Program-made: the position numbers and the translations under genes
DNA from: CAVTWH01 sp963738365
Lineage (GTDB): Bacteria > Actinomycetota > Actinomycetes > Mycobacteriales > Micromonosporaceae
DNA: 64,000 bases
Assembly: GCA_963738365.1 (NCBI GenBank)
Contig: CAVTWH010000006.1
Coordinates: 930,001 to 994,000 of the forward strand
Direction: 5' to 3'
Shown: positions 1 through 8,110 of the stretch, piece by piece
How the letters are laid out: each line of letters opens with the position of its first letter
Numbering within the stretch: position 1 is the stretch's first letter
The notes under the pieces: model-generated
What the model was told of the DNA's origin: nothing
Database searches by the model: none
The model's input: the letters and a program-made list of their open reading frames with translations, nothing else

Positions 1-384
1 TCCACCCACAGCCTCGATGTGGACTACGTCGAGCTGCTGCCCAGCCTCTTCGCACTCGACGCCGGCGTGTTCTACGTCCAACTGGCCGGCGAGCCCGAGC
101 CGGCCCGGGTGCTCGCCGGCATCGCCGCGCATGCCCGGCCGGACCAGCGGATCTTCGTCGGCGTGACCGATCCGGTGGATCCGGTGGTGGAGACCGCCGA
201 GCAGGTGCGCGACCGCGTGCTGCGCGCCGCTGAGCACATCCCGCCCGACCGGCTCGGCACCTGCGACGACTGCGGGTTCGCGCCGTTCGCCGACGACGTG
301 TCGACCTCGCGGGAAACGGCCTGGGCCAAGGTACGCGCCCGGATCGAAGGAACCGCCCTGGCCGACCAGCAGCTCGCCGGCTGA
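1..384 (+). CDS. MetE-like methionine synthase, C-terminal part (cut by window edge)
   Basis: The open frame enters from the left edge and ends at a TGA at 382-384, so about 127 C-terminal residues are visible. They resemble the catalytic barrel end of cobalamin-independent methionine synthase (MetE) family proteins. Visible features are a YVELLPSLF-like strand, an acidic GVTDP segment, and the DDCGFAPF stretch, whose Cys corresponds to the zinc-ligand Cys that activates the thiol substrate in this family. Known family members transfer a methyl group from a folate to homocysteine. The fragment could equally be one of the shorter MetE_C-only paralogues common in actinomycetes, because the N-terminal half lies outside the window. 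The next gene starts 222 bases downstream, so an operon is not obvious. Confidence 0.7.
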   Translation, partial: STHSLDVDYVELLPSLFALDAGVFYVQLAGEPEPARVLAGIAAHARPDQRIFVGVTDPVDPVVETAEQVRDRVLRAAEHIPPDRLGTCDDCGFAPFADDVSTSRETAWAKVRARIEGTALADQQLAG

Positions 385-605
385 ACCGGGACCGACGCCA
401 GCCGGCTGGCGGCGCCACGCCGCACGGCCCCCACCGCTACCCCGACGGGCTGATGCTCGCCCTGGTGGTCGGACACGCCTGGCCACCCGCGTCCTGCGCC
501 TGCCCGAACTGCTCGCTGTCGCGAGGCTGCCGGGTCGACTGGCAGTATCGGGACCGGCAGCACCACAGCCACGCGACCCGCACCCCGACCCGTCAGGAGA
601 AGATC

Positions 606-1220
<615 letters not shown>

Positions 1221-1228
1221 CGGTGTAC

Positions 1229-1257
1229 GGGCCGTGGCGTCCCAGACGCCACGGCCC
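1229..1257. terminator. hairpin terminator after the cysteine hydrolase
   Basis: A perfect 12-bp inverted repeat (GGGCCGTGGCGT / ACGCCACGGCCC) with a 5-base loop starts 8 bases after the stop at 1220. There is no U-run, which is usual for actinomycete terminators. It lies between convergent genes and may work in both directions. Confidence 0.75.
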
Positions 1258-1330
1258 CTCGACGGACGGCGGAAATCGCGCGGCGCGCGGTGACTGGAAC
1301 GTTCGGATCCGCTCGCTGCCGCTGCGACCG

Positions 1331-2083
1331 CTATTGCGTGGGGCGAGGGCTACCCAGGTGCCGGGCGAAGAACCGCAGCGAGCTGTCGATTTCGAAGGGC
1401 GGGATCCGGAAGTGGCCGCCGGGGTTGGCGTGCAGGGTCTTCTCAGCCGAGCCGAGTGCGTCGAACAGCTTCATGACTGAGTCCCGCGGATTGCCTTCAT
1501 CGTCCCACTGCAGCAGGTACTCGACCGGGACCGTGATCCGCGCTGCGGTGTCCATGAGCCAGTCGCATGCCATGAGGCCGAGGACCGCAGCGGTGATCCG
1601 GGGTTCGGCCGCGACGAGGCGGATGCCTGACTCGCCGGCCGCGGACAGGCCGTAGTACCCGACGGGCTGGCTGTCGCCAACGGAGTCCAGCTTCTGTAGC
1701 GCGTCCAGGGTGCTCCGCCAGTCGGGGATGAGTTCTGCCGCTACGGTTTCGTAGAGGGCGGGCTGCGCCGGTCCGAAGGGCTCGCCGGTAGCCTTTCGTT
1801 CGTCGATGAGCGCAACGAGCCGCCGGATCTCCGGATGCTCCGGCCTGTCACCGGTACCCGGCGCGTCGATCGCGGCGACCGCAAAGCCGCAGGACGTGAC
1901 GTAGGGGAAGGCTCGGGAGACGACCTCCCAGCCCTTCTTGTGCTGGCCGCCGCCATGCCCGATCAGAACCAGCGGACGGGGACCGCAGCCCTCGGCCGGC
2001 GTCCAGAGCACCCCGGGGATCTCCCCGATAGTGAACAGCTGTTCGCGGATGCCGTTGGTGACGGTTTCTGAGGTGATGCGCAT
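1331..2083 (-). CDS. alpha/beta hydrolase
   Basis: The 250-residue product has an alpha/beta-hydrolase layout: an oxyanion-type LIGHGGG segment early on, AAIDAPGTGD after the third strand, a nucleophile elbow read as GLSAAG, and a late GGHFR with the probable catalytic His. It resembles dienelactone-hydrolase/acyl-esterase type enzymes; the substrate is unknown. The ATG at 2083 is preferred over a TTG at 2125 because homology-like sequence begins shortly after it, but neither has a clear ribosome site. It is divergent from the GntR-type regulator at 2185, whose operator lies between the two genes, so the hydrolase is a plausible regulatory target. Confidence 0.7.
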   Translation of the reverse strand: MRITSETVTNGIREQLFTIGEIPGVLWTPAEGCGPRPLVLIGHGGGQHKKGWEVVSRAFPYVTSCGFAVAAIDAPGTGDRPEHPEIRRLVALIDERKATGEPFGPAQPALYETVAAELIPDWRSTLDALQKLDSVGDSQPVGYYGLSAAGESGIRLVAAEPRITAAVLGLMACDWLMDTAARITVPVEYLLQWDDEGNPRDSVMKLFDALGSAEKTLHANPGGHFRIPPFEIDSSLRFFARHLGSPRPTQ

Positions 2084-2167
2084 GGGCAGGATTACATCGA
2101 CATCCCCGCTGACGCGGCGAGTCAATTAACCGGATGTGTGGAACGGGCCTGGTCGCAGGCCAGCTAG

Positions 2168-2179
2168 TTGTATAGACTG
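2168..2179 (+). promoter_or_regulatory. HutC/GntR-type operator overlapping the regulator's -10
   Basis: The sequence TTGTATAGACTG matches 11 of 12 positions of the published GntR/HutC-subfamily consensus NyGTMTAKACNy, including the core GT-N-TA-N-AC. It overlaps the probable -10 (TATAGA/TAGACT) and ends 5 bases before the GTG start at 2185. The layout implies a leaderless, self-repressed transcript. Binding is an inference. Confidence 0.6.
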
Positions 2180-2184
2180 CTGCC

Positions 2185-2949
2185 GTGTCAGACAGCGCAC
2201 GTCCAGACTTCGCTCCCCGGTACTACACCGTCGAGCAGGCCCTGCGGGCGCGGATCGCGCAACTGCGCCCCAACGACCTGCTGCCCTCGGAGACTGAACT
2301 GTCGCGGGAGTTCCGGGTCAGTCGGATGACCGCCCGCGCGGCCGTCATGCGCCTGGTGGCGGCCGGCCTCGTCTACCGGGAATCGGGACGAGGGACCTTC
2401 GTGGCCGCGCCGCCCGGTCCGCGCCGTGCCGATCTGCTGTTGCGCTTCAGCGACGAGATGCGGCGGCAGGGCAAGGTCCCCACCTCGCGGGTCATCACGG
2501 CCGGGCTCCGCCGGGCCCGCTCGGCGGAGATCGATCGGTTGCGCCTCAAGCGCAACGCCTCGGTGGTCGCCATCACCCGGGTACGCCTGGGCGACGGCCA
2601 CCCGATCGCGCTGGAACACTGCGTCTTCCCGTCCGCGTTGCGCCCGCTGCTCGACCGCGACCTGGTCACCGGTTCGCTGCACGAGGGGCTGGCCGAGGCC
2701 GGCTATCAGCCCACCTCGGGCCAGGCGTTCCTGTCCGCCGGCAACGCCAGCGCCCGCGAGGCCGACCTGCTCGGCCTCACGCCGGGCCGGGCCCTGCTGG
2801 TGGAGCAGCGACTCATCCTCGACCAGCACGGCGACCCGCTGGAGGCGACGGAGTCGAAGTACGTCGGAGACCGGTACGCGCTCGGTGTGACCTTCGCCGT
2901 CCAGCAGGCCACCGCAGTCCCCGTCCCGGCGGGCCGGGACAGGGCCTGA
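2185..2949 (+). CDS. GntR family regulator, HutC/UTRA type
   Basis: The 254-residue protein has an N-terminal winged helix (roughly residues 10-78), with LPSETELSREFRVSRMTARAAV and GRGTFV as hallmarks of GntR regulators. A UTRA effector-binding domain fills residues 85-235. The GTG at 2185 is only about 10 bases from a good -10, so the message is probably leaderless. A HutC-like operator covers this promoter, suggesting autoregulation. A PP2C-type phosphatase follows 18 bases downstream and is likely co-transcribed; a divergent hydrolase is upstream. The ligand is unknown; UTRA domains bind sugars, amino-sugar phosphates, histidine-pathway compounds and others. Confidence 0.88.
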   Translation: MSDSARPDFAPRYYTVEQALRARIAQLRPNDLLPSETELSREFRVSRMTARAAVMRLVAAGLVYRESGRGTFVAAPPGPRRADLLLRFSDEMRRQGKVPTSRVITAGLRRARSAEIDRLRLKRNASVVAITRVRLGDGHPIALEHCVFPSALRPLLDRDLVTGSLHEGLAEAGYQPTSGQAFLSAGNASAREADLLGLTPGRALLVEQRLILDQHGDPLEATESKYVGDRYALGVTFAVQQATAVPVPAGRDRA

Positions 2950-2967
2950 TCCAGACAGGAGCACCGG

Positions 2968-3804
2968 ATGCGCGCGTCGTTCGCCACCTCGCCGGGATCG
3001 GCCGGCAAGCCGAGCGAGGACTTCCTCGCGGTCAATCCGCGCGTCGCGCTCGTCCTGGACGGGCTGAGCTCGCCGCCGGAGCTCGGCTCGGGCTGCCGGC
3101 ACGGCACACCGTGGTTCGTGGCCCAGCTGAGCGGATTTCTGCTGCGCGAGGCGACGTCCCGACCCGCGGTGTCCCTGGCCGACTGCACTGCGCGCGCCAT
3201 CGACGAGGTTGCCGCGCTGCACCGGGACAGCTGCGACCTGACCCATCCGGGTACACCGTCGTGCTCGGTGGCGATCGTTCGGGACGGGCCGGACCGGGTG
3301 GACTACCTGTCCATCTTCGACAGTGTGATCCTGCTGGACGGTCCGGGCGGCCTGCTGGCGATCTCCGACCTACGGGTGGACGGGTATGCCCAGCCGGAAC
3401 ACCAGGAGACTCTGCGCCACCGCATCGGTACCCCGCAACACCAGCAGGCGGTCAGCCGTCTGGTGGCGGCACAGCGGCCGCACCGCAACGTACCCACCGG
3501 CTACTGGGTGGCCGCAGCGGTTCCGGAGGCCGCGCAGCACGCGGTCACCGGCTCGGTACCGCGAAGCGACGTCTCCCGCGTCGCCGTCCTGAGCGACGGT
3601 GCGTCCTGTCTGGCCGAGGACTACCGGCTCACCGACTGGCCCGGCCTGCTGGACCAACTGGAGACGGACGGGCCGCAAGCCCTGATCGCCGCGGTACGGC
3701 GGGCGGAGGTGACCGACCCGGGCGGCGAGCGGTGGCCCCGGTACAAGGCGAGCGACGACTGCACCGTCGTGTTCTGCACCTTCGACGGGGCCAGTGGTCC
3801 GTGA
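2968..3804 (+). CDS. PP2C-like protein phosphatase domain protein
   Basis: The 278-residue product looks like a divergent PP2C-type serine/threonine phosphatase. The metal-binding residues expected for the family are in order: LVLDG near residue 31, LSDGAS in the second half (around residue 210), and SDDCTVV near the C-terminus. The GxD segment is less clear. An AGGAG ribosome site precedes the ATG. It starts 18 bases after the UTRA regulator, so the pair is probably an operon. In actinomycetes such small PP2C proteins beside a GntR gene are common and their targets are mostly unknown. No membrane segment or signal peptide is visible, so it should be cytoplasmic. Confidence 0.7.
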   Translation: MRASFATSPGSAGKPSEDFLAVNPRVALVLDGLSSPPELGSGCRHGTPWFVAQLSGFLLREATSRPAVSLADCTARAIDEVAALHRDSCDLTHPGTPSCSVAIVRDGPDRVDYLSIFDSVILLDGPGGLLAISDLRVDGYAQPEHQETLRHRIGTPQHQQAVSRLVAAQRPHRNVPTGYWVAAAVPEAAQHAVTGSVPRSDVSRVAVLSDGASCLAEDYRLTDWPGLLDQLETDGPQALIAAVRRAEVTDPGGERWPRYKASDDCTVVFCTFDGASGP

Positions 3805-3904
3805 GGGTCGACAATTGATCCACGCCCGCCAGGTTCGCAGGAACTCGGCCGAGCGAACCCGGGCCCCTGCGGTGGCGGTCCGCTACGGCGAGGAGGACAC
3901 CACG

Positions 3905-4249
3905 ATGACCGACGGGCAGCTGGCACCGGAGACCAGAGGGGTCACGACGGAGCTGTTGGCGACGGTTGACCTCGGTCCCGAGATCGAGGGCATGGAAGGG
4001 CGCCAGCTGCGGATGCGGCTGGTCACCATCGAGCCCGGCGGGGTCTTCGGCCCGGTCCACGACCACAAGGGCAGACCGGGCACGGTCTACGTCCTGCAGG
4101 GGACGATCACCGACCACCGGGACGGGATCACCACCGAGTACGGGCCGGGCCCGGGCTGGCCCGAGGACCGGAACACGCTGCACTGGCTGGAGAACCGGGG
4201 AACGGTTCCGGCGGTGGAGATCTCGGTCGATGTGGTCAGGCACGGGTAG
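3905..4249 (+). CDS. cupin domain protein
   Basis: This 114-residue single-domain protein has a cupin_2 barrel. Motif 1 reads roughly PVHDHKGRPGTVYVLQG and motif 2 is the later WLENRG segment. The start ATG at 3905 has a GAGGAGG site 7 bases upstream, which excludes the longer frame that opens at 3794. Such proteins bind a metal and a small ligand or act as isomerases or quercetinase-like enzymes. The PP2C gene ends 100 bases upstream, so linkage is uncertain. No substrate can be assigned. Confidence 0.75.
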   Translation: MTDGQLAPETRGVTTELLATVDLGPEIEGMEGRQLRMRLVTIEPGGVFGPVHDHKGRPGTVYVLQGTITDHRDGITTEYGPGPGWPEDRNTLHWLENRGTVPAVEISVDVVRHG

Positions 4250-4306
4250 CCGGGCGGCGTACCGCGGTTGACCGTGGTCGTGGCCGAGGCTGCCGGGTGC
4301 CTGACG

Positions 4307-4693
4307 TCAGCGGGTCGCCGCGCCGGACAGGCGGCGCTGCTCTGACCGGTACCAGTCGATCTTGTCCTTGATGTGGGTCTGCTCATCGCGCAGGGCGGCG
4401 ATCTTTCGTTCGATGTCGCGGTCGTGGTCTTCGAGGAGGGTGACCCGTTCGTCGACCGTGGCGTCGCCACCGCGGGCCAGCTCCGCGTAGCGCAGCATGC
4501 CGGCGATCGGCATGCCGGTGTCGCGCAGGCAGCGCAGGATGCCGAGCCAGGCCAGGTCATCGTCGCTGAACACGCGCTGGCCACCGGCGGTGCGTCGGAT
4601 GTCTGCGAGGAGGCCGATCCGCTCGTAGTAGCGCAGGGTGTCCAGGCTGAAGCCGGTCCTGTCGGCCGCTTGGCCGGGGGAGTAGCGCGACAT
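4307..4693 (-). CDS. MerR family regulator
   Basis: The 128-residue protein starts with the MerR winged helix (GFSLDTLRYYERIGLL, then GGQRVFSDDDL) and ends in a dimerising coiled coil from about residue 75 onward. There is no C-terminal cysteine cluster, so it is not a metal sensor of the classical type and more likely responds to an organic ligand or redox state. It is divergent from an aldo/keto reductase, with a perfect palindrome in the shared promoter region. This MerR plus aldo/keto reductase arrangement is common in actinomycetes. Confidence 0.9.
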   Translation of the reverse strand: MSRYSPGQAADRTGFSLDTLRYYERIGLLADIRRTAGGQRVFSDDDLAWLGILRCLRDTGMPIAGMLRYAELARGGDATVDERVTLLEDHDRDIERKIAALRDEQTHIKDKIDWYRSEQRRLSGAATR

Positions 4694-4732
4694 GCGGACA
4701 GCCTGCCAGGCCCTCGACGCCCGCGCACCTTG

Positions 4733-4752
4733 ACCTGGAGCGCACTCCAGGT
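4733..4752. promoter_or_regulatory. MerR operator within a long-spacer promoter
   Basis: ACCTGGAG-CGCA-CTCCAGGT is a perfect palindrome lying between a TTGACC -35 (4730-4735) and a weak CAGGGT -10, giving a spacer of about 19 bases. MerR activators act on exactly such over-long spacers. The reductase start is 14 bases downstream of the palindrome. Confidence 0.75.
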
Positions 4753-4766
4753 GTCAGGGTCTGCCC

Positions 4767-5699
4767 ATGACGACGATGGTGCTGGGAGCGATGTACTTCG
4801 GCACGCGGGTGGCCGAGGAGACCGCGTTCGAGCTGCTGGACAGGTACGTCGAACGGGGCGGGGGGTGGATCGACACGGCCAACTGCTACGCCTTCTGGGC
4901 CGATCCGAGCGGGGTCGGCGGGCAGAGCGAGGCGGTGATCGGCCGGTGGCTGGCCAGGCGTCCCGGTGCACGCGACCGGGTACGGATCGCGACCAAGGTG
5001 CGCCATCAGCCGACCGTACCCGGCCGCTGGCCGGAGTCGGCCGAAGGGCTGTCGGCACCGGCGATCCGGGCCGCTGTGCAGGCGAGCCTGCGGCGGCTGG
5101 GTACCGACCGGGTGGACCTCTACTGGGCCCACGCGGAGGACCGCGCGGTGCCGCTGGAGGAGACCGTGACGGCCCTCGGCGAACTGGTCGCGGCCGGTAC
5201 GGTCGGCCGGTTGGGCGCGTCGAACCACGCGGTGTGGCGGCTGGAGCGGGCCCGCCGGCTGGCCCGGGACCTGGGTGTGGCCGGTTACTCGGCGGTGCAG
5301 TTGCGCCGCTCCTACGTCTCGCCCCGGCCGGGCGGGGCGACCCCGGACGACGGGCACCAGTTCGCCACCGAGGCCGACCTGGACTACGTCCGCTGCGAAC
5401 AGCTGATGATGTGGGTGTACACGCCGCTGCTCAACGGCGGGTATGTCCGAGCCGAACGCCCCCTCCCGGAGAGCTACCGGCACCGGGGCACGACTGCCCG
5501 GCTGGCAGAGCTGGACCAGGTGAGCCGGGCGCTCGGGGTGACCCGCAACCAGGTGGTGCTGGCCTGGCTGGCCGGGGGCGATCCGGTCAATCAGCCGATC
5601 GTCGGGGTCAGTTCGCTGGCCCAGCTCGACGAGGCGATGGATGCGGACGGACTCGTGCTCTCCGCAGACCTGCGGGCCAGATTGTCCGCGCCGGCCTGA
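4767..5699 (+). CDS. aldo/keto reductase
   Basis: The 310-residue protein is a full-length NADPH-dependent aldo/keto reductase. The tetrad is visible as Asp in WIDTANCYA, Tyr in the same segment, Lys in IATKVR and His in YWAHAED. The NADP-binding end of the barrel (VGVSSLAQLDEAM) is intact. The physiological substrate is unknown. It is transcribed away from the MerR gene through a promoter with a 20-bp palindrome in the spacer, so it should be induced by whatever that regulator senses. An in-frame alternative ATG three codons later is possible. Confidence 0.9.
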   Translation: MTTMVLGAMYFGTRVAEETAFELLDRYVERGGGWIDTANCYAFWADPSGVGGQSEAVIGRWLARRPGARDRVRIATKVRHQPTVPGRWPESAEGLSAPAIRAAVQASLRRLGTDRVDLYWAHAEDRAVPLEETVTALGELVAAGTVGRLGASNHAVWRLERARRLARDLGVAGYSAVQLRRSYVSPRPGGATPDDGHQFATEADLDYVRCEQLMMWVYTPLLNGGYVRAERPLPESYRHRGTTARLAELDQVSRALGVTRNQVVLAWLAGGDPVNQPIVGVSSLAQLDEAMDADGLVLSADLRARLSAPA

Positions 5700-5809
5700 T
5701 GAGCGCATCGGCGCATACCGGAGGCTTCTCGGAGTCGCTGTCCGATCGGGGCAGGGGCGTTCGAGGCCGGACTGTCGTGGGCCGGGGACCGACAGGATAG
5801 TTTGCTGGC

Positions 5810-6250
5810 ATGAGTCTGCTTGATGAGGTGGCGGAGCGGGACGGCTGGCGATGCTGGGTGTGCGACGGGCCGGTCGACGCCGCCGTCTCGGTGAACGACC
5901 CGCGTGGTCCCAGCGTCGACAGCCGTACCGGCGACCGGAAGGCCAAGGTTGCCGAGCGACTCGCCCATCGTGCCTGCAACACCCGTAAGGGCGCGGTCAA
6001 GGTGGTCATCGCCTGGCCGGACCGCCTGCACGTGGTGGAGCCCGCGCCGCTGATCGCGGTCGCCGAACGCCTGGAACGCAAGGGCGGCCGCGAGCTGGTG
6101 GCCCGTTGTCCGAACCGGAAGGACGCCCAGGAGGCGGCGGACTGGCTGGTGGACCGGTTCTCCCGGCTGGTCCCCGGACTGCCGGTGACAGCGAGCGTCG
6201 ATACGGGCGGCGGACAGTTCCTCGTCGCCCTGTCCGCCGGTCGCCGCTGA
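5810..6250 (+). CDS. HNH-like zinc-motif protein, unknown role
   Basis: The 146-residue protein has a CWVCDGPVD pair of cysteines near residue 15, an Asp/Ser-rich loop, and LAHRACNTRKG near residue 60. This is the spacing of a degenerate HNH/McrA-type endonuclease core: the zinc pair and the last His-Asn region are present, but the first His is not obvious. The C-terminal 70 residues look like a separate small alpha/beta domain. The ATG is about 7 bases after a TAGTTT -10-like hexamer, so it may be leaderless. Whether it cuts DNA is unknown. Confidence 0.55.
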   Translation: MSLLDEVAERDGWRCWVCDGPVDAAVSVNDPRGPSVDSRTGDRKAKVAERLAHRACNTRKGAVKVVIAWPDRLHVVEPAPLIAVAERLERKGGRELVARCPNRKDAQEAADWLVDRFSRLVPGLPVTASVDTGGGQFLVALSAGRR

Positions 6251-6334
6251 CCGGTCGCGCTGTCCTGCCAGGACCGTGCGCGTGCGCCAGTCGGTCCGTT
6301 CGCCGGGGCGGCCTTTCCGCTCACGTCGGCGCCG

Positions 6335-7165
6335 TCACCGATCGGCGGTTGGGTGGAGCGGGCGCGGGCGGGTGGGGTCCGTCCGCACCGAGGCGTGCTG
6401 CCGGACAGCGGTGGAGATAGCCAGTGCGATCTGCCGGTGCAGCACATCACCGGCGACGTCGAACGCGACGCCGGCCGGTCGCGAGCGGGCGACGGCCGCG
6501 ACCGGGCCGTCGCGGTCCAGCACCGGCAACGCCACCTCGTGGATGCCGGGTGGGTGCTGCTGGCCGCTGAAGGCGATGCCGGTCTGCCGGATCCGGGCGA
6601 ACTCGGCCGACAGCGCCCGCTGCTCCCCAGCTCGACCGGCACGCGTGTCCAAAGCCCCGGTTGGTGCGGCGCGGGCTGGAGCGGCGGCATCCCGGGCGAG
6701 CAGCAGCTTGCCGATGGCGCTGGAGTGGGCCGGCGACCGCTCGGGACGCTCGGCCAGCGCGGAGTGCCGGTGGTTTCTGATGCTCTCCAGAACGACCATC
6801 TCAGCGTGGTCCAGGACGCCGAGGGTGACGGCGTCGCCGGTGCGCTCATAGAGTTCGATCAGGTACGGCATGGCCAGGCGCCGCAGGTCGAAGGGGAGGT
6901 GTTCGTGGAGAAGGCCGGCCAGGTGGCGTAGCGCCGGCCCGGGGCGGTAGCCGTTCGGCGTGTGGTCGACCATGTCCAGGGCGGTGAGCGTGGTGAGCAG
7001 ACGGAATGCCGAGCTTTTCGGCATTCCGGTGCGGCGGGCGAGTGCGGAGACGCCGACCGGGTCGGCTGCGGCGGCGACGTGTTCCATCAGGGACACTGCC
7101 CGACCCAACATTTCGAACGAGTACCGGCTGGTGGCTGTGGTCGTGATGGCGTCGGAGTTGCCCAC
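6335..7165 (-). CDS. IclR family regulator
   Basis: The 276-residue protein has an N-terminal winged helix (RRTGMPKSSAFRLLTTL) and an IclR effector-binding domain with HSSAIGKLLLA and the late GIHEVALPVLDRDG segment. The GTG at 7165 is preferred because GAGGAG lies 5 bases upstream on the coding strand; frames starting further out lack support. It is divergent from ubiX across a 285-base gap that contains inverted repeats, so it probably controls the flavin-enzyme operon at 7451-10801. IclR regulators often sense aromatic acids or intermediates of the pathway they control. Confidence 0.85.
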   Translation of the reverse strand: MGNSDAITTTATSRYSFEMLGRAVSLMEHVAAAADPVGVSALARRTGMPKSSAFRLLTTLTALDMVDHTPNGYRPGPALRHLAGLLHEHLPFDLRRLAMPYLIELYERTGDAVTLGVLDHAEMVVLESIRNHRHSALAERPERSPAHSSAIGKLLLARDAAAPARAAPTGALDTRAGRAGEQRALSAEFARIRQTGIAFSGQQHPPGIHEVALPVLDRDGPVAAVARSRPAGVAFDVAGDVLHRQIALAISTAVRQHASVRTDPTRPRPLHPTADR

Positions 7166-7330
7166 GGCTCTCCTCACCGTGCAGGACCCCCGTCCGCTGC
7201 GCCACCTCACTGTAACTATGTATGAACACGCGCTTACTGTCCGTAAGGCTACCGCGCTCCCGGATACGGCGGGTACCCGACGATGCGGCAGTTCCGGACG
7301 CACGCCTGCTCATCCCGCACCCGAAACTGT

Positions 7331-7349
7331 CGTTCCTGTACGTGGAACG
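7331..7349. promoter_or_regulatory. inverted repeat, candidate IclR operator
   Basis: CGTTCC and GGAACG form a perfect 6-bp inverted repeat with a 7-base spacer, about 100 bases before ubiX. The arms resemble the GTTCC/GGAAC half sites of IclR-family regulators of aromatic catabolism. An 18-base direct repeat (AGGCAGATCGAGC at 7386 and 7404) follows. The function is inferred. Confidence 0.45.
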
Positions 7350-7450
7350 GGCCCTCGGCGGATGCCGTCCGCGCTCCTACAGTCAAGGCAGATCGAGCAG
7401 TCCAGGCAGATCGAGCGCTGCGGGCGAACCCGGGCCGGAGGAGGCAGCAC

Positions 7451-8110
7451 GTGACGGATCTGGTCCCTGCTCAGCTGGGCGACGGCCTGGTGGCCGGACG
7501 CCAGCGGCGCCTGGTGGTGGGCATCACCGGCGCCACCGGCACCATCATCGGCGTCCGGCTGCTGGAGTCGTTGCGGGAACTCGACATCGTCACCCACCTG
7601 GTGATGAGCGAGTGGGCCGAGCGCACGCTGCGCATCGAGACCGACTACTCGGTGGACGAGGTACGCGCGCTGGCCGGCGTCGCCGAGCAGTTCCACAACC
7701 AGGCCGCTGCCATCTCCAGCGGATCATTCCCGGTCTCCGGCATGGTCATCGCGCCGTGCAGCATGCGCACCGTGGCCGCGCTCGCCCAGGGCCTGGGCGA
7801 CAACCTGCTGACCCGGGCCGCCGACGTCATGCTCAAGGAGCGCCGACCGCTGGTGGTGGTACCCAGGGAGACGCCACTGAGCTCGATCCACCTGCGCAAC
7901 CTGCTGACCCTCAGCGACCTGGGAGTGTCGATCGTCCCGCCGATGCCGGCCTTCTACAACCACCCGGAGAGCGTCGACGACATCGTCCGGCACATCGTGG
8001 CCCGCACGCTGGACCAGTTGGGCATCGACAACGATCTCACCCGACGGTGGGGGGCGACCCGGCTGGTGCATGTGAACCCGGGACGGGTCAGACGGACCCG
8101 ATCCCGGTGA
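7451..8110 (+). CDS. ubiX: UbiX/VdcB-type flavin prenyltransferase
   Basis: This 219-residue flavoprotein is a well-conserved UbiX/Pad1 family member. The family makes prenylated FMN from FMN and dimethylallyl phosphate for UbiD-type decarboxylases. Visible motifs are the nucleotide-binding GITGATGTIIGVRLLE (residues 24-39), SSGSFPVSGMVIAPCSMRT (89-107), DNLLTRAADVMLKERRPL (117-134), PRETPL and PPMPAFYNHP (163-172). The GTG start has GGAGGAGG about 6 bases upstream. No UbiD-type decarboxylase gene is present in the window, which is unusual. Instead the gene overlaps a RibAB-like gene by 4 bases (GTGA), so the two are translationally coupled. The divergent IclR gene probably regulates it. Confidence 0.88.
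   Translation: MTDLVPAQLGDGLVAGRQRRLVVGITGATGTIIGVRLLESLRELDIVTHLVMSEWAERTLRIETDYSVDEVRALAGVAEQFHNQAAAISSGSFPVSGMVIAPCSMRTVAALAQGLGDNLLTRAADVMLKERRPLVVVPRETPLSSIHLRNLLTLSDLGVSIVPPMPAFYNHPESVDDIVRHIVARTLDQLGIDNDLTRRWGATRLVHVNPGRVRRTRSR

Noticed and set aside
7166..7450. FMN or cobalamin riboswitch in front of the flavin-enzyme operon
   Set aside because: I could not find the conserved helices or the cobalamin box; only short inverted and direct repeats are present.
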